A stretch of 5,412 bases of DNA from Methanothrix sp. (lineage in GTDB: Archaea > Halobacteriota > Methanosarcinia > Methanotrichales > Methanotrichaceae). The position numbers and the translations under genes are program-made. Shown one piece after another: positions 5,384 through 5,412 of this stretch (within the stretch, counting starts at the first letter, position 1; the number at the start of each line of letters is the position of its first letter). Location: positions 1 through 5,412 of the forward strand of contig JAABPZ010000119.1 in NCBI GenBank assembly GCA_011391755.1, read 5' to 3'. Under the pieces are notes generated by a model that made no database searches, was not told the DNA's origin, and worked only from the letters and a program-made list of their open reading frames with translations.

Positions 5384-5412
5384 CTACTTAGCGAGTACTA
5401 CCTTGTCTATGG
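5384..5412 (-). CDS. cdhC: ACDS complex beta subunit (acetyl-CoA synthase), last codons only
   Basis: Only the 3' end is in the window. In one minus-strand frame the bases read IDKVVLAK followed by TAG at 5386-5384. The residues fit the Val/Ile/Lys-rich end I expect for archaeal CdhC, and the position directly upstream of the small ORF, cooC, cdhD and cdhE is where cdhC sits in archaeal operons. CdhC carries the Ni-Ni-[4Fe-4S] A-cluster that forms or cleaves acetyl-CoA. With eight residues visible, the identity rests mainly on gene order. Confidence 0.55.

Overview
The window looks like a piece of a methanogenic archaeal chromosome, most likely from the Methanothrix (Methanosaeta) / Methanosarcinales side. 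The main reason is a block of acetyl-CoA decarbonylase/synthase (ACDS, CO dehydrogenase/acetyl-CoA synthase) genes on the minus strand in the archaeal order cdhC - cooC-type ATPase - cdhD - cdhE. Archaeal-style TATA elements, Shine-Dalgarno sites of the GGAGGTGAT type and a sequon-rich secreted protein fit this. The genus is an inference from overall character, not from a marker gene.

Layout. Plus strand, 1-639: a site-2-type intramembrane metalloprotease (M50), whose 5' end lies outside the window. Plus strand, 704-934: a 76-residue, strongly acidic, helical protein of unknown function with its own TATA element. A near-perfect hairpin at 940-970 ends this gene. Minus strand, 1022-1465: a small secreted Ser/Asn-rich protein with a Gly-rich, Cys-Gly-Cys C-terminus. 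Minus strand, 1516-1550: the terminator of the cdh operon. Minus strand, 1562-5412: the cdh operon, read right to left as the last codons of cdhC, a 59-residue small ORF, a cooC-type ATPase, cdhD and cdhE.

How the genes work together. CdhC (beta subunit) carries the A-cluster, which makes or cleaves the acetyl C-C and C-S bonds. CdhD and CdhE form the corrinoid iron-sulfur protein that moves the methyl group between the A-cluster and tetrahydro(sarcina/methano)pterin. The CooC-type ATPase very probably helps put nickel into CODH and/or the A-cluster. The genes from the small ORF to cdhE are separated by only 6 to 13 bases, with Shine-Dalgarno sites overlapping or touching the preceding stop codons, so they are probably cotranslated.

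Most unusual item: the 59-residue ORF between cdhC and cooC (minus, 5123-5302). It has a good ribosome binding site and consists of a short Lys-rich start, a long Ala/Pro linker and a final beta-like segment. That segment resembles the C-terminal tail of CdhC, whose last residues (IDKVVLAK) are visible just upstream. It looks like a detached CdhC tail module, separated from cdhC by a hairpin followed by a short T-run.
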